A stretch of 6,418 nucleotides of DNA from Rhizobium sp. LCM 4573. GTDB lineage: Bacteria > Pseudomonadota > Alphaproteobacteria > Rhizobiales > Rhizobiaceae. A program made the translations under genes and the position numbers. This document shows positions 4,369-6,418 of this stretch, piece after piece (the stretch's first letter is position 1; every line of letters starts with the position of its first letter). The stretch spans positions 2,490 to 8,907 of the forward strand of contig NZ_MDDW01000001.1 in the NCBI RefSeq assembly GCF_001854865.1, read 5' to 3'. The notes beneath the pieces are model-generated. The model worked only from the letters and a program-made list of their open reading frames with translations, was not told where the DNA came from and made no database searches.

Positions 4369-5366
4369 CAGAACCACCTTCCAATTGCGCCAAGCCGAAT
4401 GAATGATCCGCCAGCGTAGCTTGCCCACACCACAGCAGCCCATCTACTATTTGCAAAGTCTTGTCTCGCGTTGACCCAGGTCTGCTCTTCCGCAGTATTC
4501 CCGAAACAAGCCGGCGGCGCGACAAACGCTGCCGGGAACCCCTGGACTATGGGGAAGGAGCGGAAGAATGAACCTGTCGCTATAGACGTTGATGGGTTCA
4601 GTGCTGGAGATATGCATATCTGCGTCCCGTCCGCATACCGAACGTACTCACCGTTCGCATTGCTGCCGCGCTCAACAAGCGCCCCGGTTGGGACGCCCGC
4701 TGTTTGAGAAGCCGTCCCAAGAATGTTCCCGCGCCGAAAGGCCTTGTCGGCGGTGAGATCGTTTCGAATTTGCGCATTCGGAATCTGGCCCATCGCACCG
4801 TATAGTGCCGGACCGTCTACCCTATCCCGTAACCCCGCCATGAAATCGGAGAAGCCGAGGGATGTTAGCAGCGCCGCCTCGTCAGCATCATCGCGCAGCC
4901 CCGCCATGAACGCGCTGAACCCCAGCGCCTGCAATCGCTCTTCTTCCGTCGCGGCAGCCAGGAAGTCGCGCGCTTCCTGGTCAAATGCCGTCAACCCCAT
5001 CTGCCCGGCGCCGGTGAAGTACGGCAGCGTGTTAGGCGCGCTCTCAAGCCCACCAAGAGCCTCCAGATTGCCGGAGCCGCCAATCATCTCGATCAAGGCG
5101 CGCGACTGGGCGGAAAACCGCGAACCGTCGCTCTGGTAGCGCAGGCGGTAGGCAGCGCCGGAAAGCGCCCCTCCCCGCCAAGGCTGGTCGAGCGTGAGAG
5201 CAGTGTTGCTCTCGACGGACTTGACCACACCGGTATAGCCGTCGGCGAAAAGCAGGTCGCCCTCGCGGAAGCCTGCCGCCACCCAGCCTGTGCCAACGCC
5301 GGTTACAGCGGTGCCATCGGCCGCAACCGAGATCGTGCCGGAGGTGTAATCACTCAGCAGCGCCAT
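4368..5366 (-). CDS. Tail fibre / receptor-binding protein
   Basis: The 332-residue product starts MALLSDYTSGTISVAADGTA. Its N-terminal beta domain (1-75) has a VTGVGTGW..AGFREGDLLF..GYTGVVKSVESNTALTL pattern typical of small phage fibre or baseplate-attachment modules. A helical part (83-200) follows, with a 22-residue tandem repeat. A conserved GALVERGSNANGEYVRYADGTQIC motif (228-251), widespread in phage tail fibres, introduces the C-terminal domain, which ends FANSRWAAVVWASYAGGSFIRLGAIGRWF (304-332). That distal domain probably contacts the host surface. The start has a near-perfect AGGAGGTGA site and overlaps the upstream gene by 17 bases. The assignment to a tail fibre is firm; the receptor cannot be told. 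Confidence 0.88.
   Translation of the reverse strand: MALLSDYTSGTISVAADGTAVTGVGTGWVAAGFREGDLLFADGYTGVVKSVESNTALTLDQPWRGGALSGAAYRLRYQSDGSRFSAQSRALIEMIGGSGNLEALGGLESAPNTLPYFTGAGQMGLTAFDQEARDFLAAATEEERLQALGFSAFMAGLRDDADEAALLTSLGFSDFMAGLRDRVDGPALYGAMGQIPNAQIRNDLTADKAFRRGNILGTASQTAGVPTGALVERGSNANGEYVRYADGTQICISPALNPSTSIATGSFFRSFPIVQGFPAAFVAPPACFGNTAEEQTWVNARQDFANSRWAAVVWASYAGGSFIRLGAIGRWF
4794..4925 (-). repeat. Two tandem 22-residue repeats inside the tail fibre gene
   Basis: Residues 148-169 and 170-191 share LGFS-x-FMAGLRD followed by an acidic, alanine/leucine-rich half. The two units abut exactly (4860-4925 and 4794-4859). The DNA copies have diverged in the second half, so the duplication is not recent. 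Confidence 0.75.
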
Positions 5367-5535
5367 TGTTCACCTCCTGCGGCGCGGCCGCCCTGGCCGC
5401 TTCAAGTTCCGCCCGCAACTGGTCGCGCTCGCTCGTCAGTTCGACGAGCTGCTGCGCGAGGATGAGGGTGCGATTGCGCAGCATGGCTGCGAGCGCAGAT
5501 TCTTCGCGAAGCTGCGCCTCAAGACTGATGTTCAT
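5350..5535 (-). CDS. Small coiled-coil phage protein, 61 aa
   Basis: The product starts MNISLEAQLREESALAAML and is almost entirely a predicted amphipathic helix rich in leucine, glutamate, alanine and arginine (about residues 4-48, e.g. LAQQLVELTSERDQLRAELEAA), with a short polar end. Heptad spacing of leucines suggests it dimerises or binds another helix. The ATG at 5535-5533 has GAGGA upstream and starts eight bases after the tail tip stop; the open frame before it (to 5637) lies in the tail gene and is a shadow. Its stop overlaps the tail fibre start by 17 bases. Its place between tail tip and fibre suggests a small assembly or scaffold role, but I recognise no family. Confidence 0.7.
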   Translation of the reverse strand: MNISLEAQLREESALAAMLRNRTLILAQQLVELTSERDQLRAELEAARAAAPQEVNNGAAE

Positions 5536-5543
5536 GGATTTCC

Positions 5544-6418
5544 TCAGCGTTTCCAGAGAACGAAGCGGCAGTTGGCGCTTGCGGCGACAGCGATCGGGGC
5601 GCCTGTGACCCGTACCTGCGCCTGGTAGACGTTCCATCCCTGCGCGTTGTTGATGCCGATCCGGAACCGCTCTATGTTCCGGCTGGCGCTGCCGTTGGTG
5701 CCGATCTGCAAAGTTTCCTGATGGATGACGTCATTCGTGGTGATGTTGATCAATCGCCACTCGATCTGCACGGAACCTTGACCGGGGGTCTGGCCGTTCA
5801 TCGCGCCAGCGACATCGATCATGACCGGGGCCGGGTTCGGGTTGTCGGCACTCAACTCCCCCATGACGTACCAGCCATTAGTAGCCTGGCCGCCATAGGA
5901 ACCATTGATGACACCGCCGAACGTGATAGCGCTGATCTGAAGCTTCTCGGTACCGATAGTCAGATTTTGGATGTTGGCGTTGGTGACCTGCAGGTTGTTG
6001 ACGACTGCGTTCTCAATCTGCGCCCATCCAATGTTGACGTCGGTGATTTTCGCCCAGTTGACGAACAACTCATTGGCGAAGATCGAGCCGCCCTGCACCA
6101 CGAAGGGGCGCCTGACGTCGTCGCCAGCGATGACAACGAACTGATCGGCATTGATCGCAACGCGGCTCAGGCCGCCGGCGATAGCGTCCAGGAATATCGA
6201 AGCAGACGAGGTCTGCCCGCTTCCCGTGGCTGCAACGCTCATCCCGATTCGCGCCAGCGCACCAGCAGGCGTTGCCTCGGTAGTGACGCGGAACTTGCCT
6301 TCTGCGGAGAAGTTTCCGACAGTGCTATCTAGCTCGAGAATCGAGTTTGATACTGCGGTCACCTTCCCGTCGATCGTGCTGACCTCTGTCTGCAACGCCG
6401 AAACCGCCGTAGAGACTG
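5544..6418 (-). CDS. Tail tip / host specificity protein (J-like, DUF1983-type C-terminus), N-terminus missing
   Basis: The frame is open to the right edge, so only the last 290 residues are visible. They open with alternating short segments (VSTAVSALQTEVSTIDGKV, then AVSNSILELDSTVG) that form a coiled-coil stalk. The characteristic motif SIFLDAIAGGLSRVAINADQFVVI follows, then the PFVVQGGSIFANELFVNWAKI region, known from the DUF1983 C-terminal domain of lambda-J-like tail tip proteins. A repeated N-x-x-I/V ladder (ITDVNIGWAQIENAVVNNLQV, NANIQNLTIGTEKLQ) and a beta-rich C-terminal domain end in RFVLWKR. In long-tailed phages this protein forms the tail tip that contacts the cell surface. A TTG at 6395 could be mistaken for a start but is internal. 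Confidence 0.85.
   Translation of the reverse strand, partial: VSTAVSALQTEVSTIDGKVTAVSNSILELDSTVGNFSAEGKFRVTTEATPAGALARIGMSVAATGSGQTSSASIFLDAIAGGLSRVAINADQFVVIAGDDVRRPFVVQGGSIFANELFVNWAKITDVNIGWAQIENAVVNNLQVTNANIQNLTIGTEKLQISAITFGGVINGSYGGQATNGWYVMGELSADNPNPAPVMIDVAGAMNGQTPGQGSVQIEWRLINITTNDVIHQETLQIGTNGSASRNIERFRIGINNAQGWNVYQAQVRVTGAPIAVAASANCRFVLWKR

Noticed and set aside
5721..6332. Plus-strand ORF of 203 codons opposite the tail tip gene
   Set aside because: The minus strand encodes recognisable DUF1983-type sequence here; the plus frame has no known pattern and no start signal, so its length is a by-product of codon bias.
1..6418. tRNA, CRISPR array, insertion sequence, integrase or attachment site
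   Set aside because: I looked for cloverleaf-type arms, regularly spaced repeats, terminal inverted repeats and transposase or recombinase motifs and found none that hold up.

Overview
The window reads as the tail-to-lysis section of a prophage (or a phage-tail-like element) in an alphaproteobacterium, most likely the Rhizobiales/Rhizobiaceae. The tail and lysis proteins have the look of Rhizobium/Agrobacterium/Sinorhizobium prophage proteins, the phage genes are about 60% GC, and one intergenic promoter matches the alphaproteobacterial EcfG/RpoE2 general-stress consensus. No capsid, integrase, repressor or attachment site is visible, so a complete prophage cannot be told from a defective one or a tailocin.

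Right to left, in the direction of late transcription (minus strand): the C-terminal part of a lambda-J-like tail tip protein (5544-6418, cut by the window edge); a 61-aa coiled-coil protein (5350-5535); a 332-aa tail fibre protein (4368-5366); a 110-aa conserved phage protein (4036-4368); and a tail-fibre assembly chaperone-like protein (3714-4049). The last three junctions overlap by 1-17 bases, as expected for one operon.

An accessory stretch follows (about 1741-3713). It holds an AT-richer minus-strand gene for a Tat-type exported helical protein with its own candidate promoter (2418-3443), then a plus-strand island set against the late genes. The island contains a 68-aa protein gene (1989-2195), an EcfG-type promoter (2245-2270) and a compact candidate small RNA ending in a 12-bp perfect terminator hairpin (about 2277-2360). 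This promoter/C-rich-loop/terminator layout resembles GsrN, the general-stress small RNA of alphaproteobacteria, and is the most interesting item here. Between the island and the lysis genes lie two tiny ORFs, one resembling a truncated copy of the start of the endolysin gene.

The lysis cassette (1-1740) is tightly coupled on the minus strand. It encodes a zinc amidase endolysin (1210-1740), a two-helix holin-like protein (899-1213), an i-spanin (540-902), an overlapping o-spanin lipoprotein (320-619), a 23-aa hydrophobic microprotein (252-323) and a membrane-anchored protein that runs off the left edge (1-255). Four consecutive junctions are 4-base ATGA/GTGA overlaps. The inferred order of action is holin permeabilising the inner membrane, amidase cutting peptidoglycan, and the spanin pair disrupting the outer membrane.
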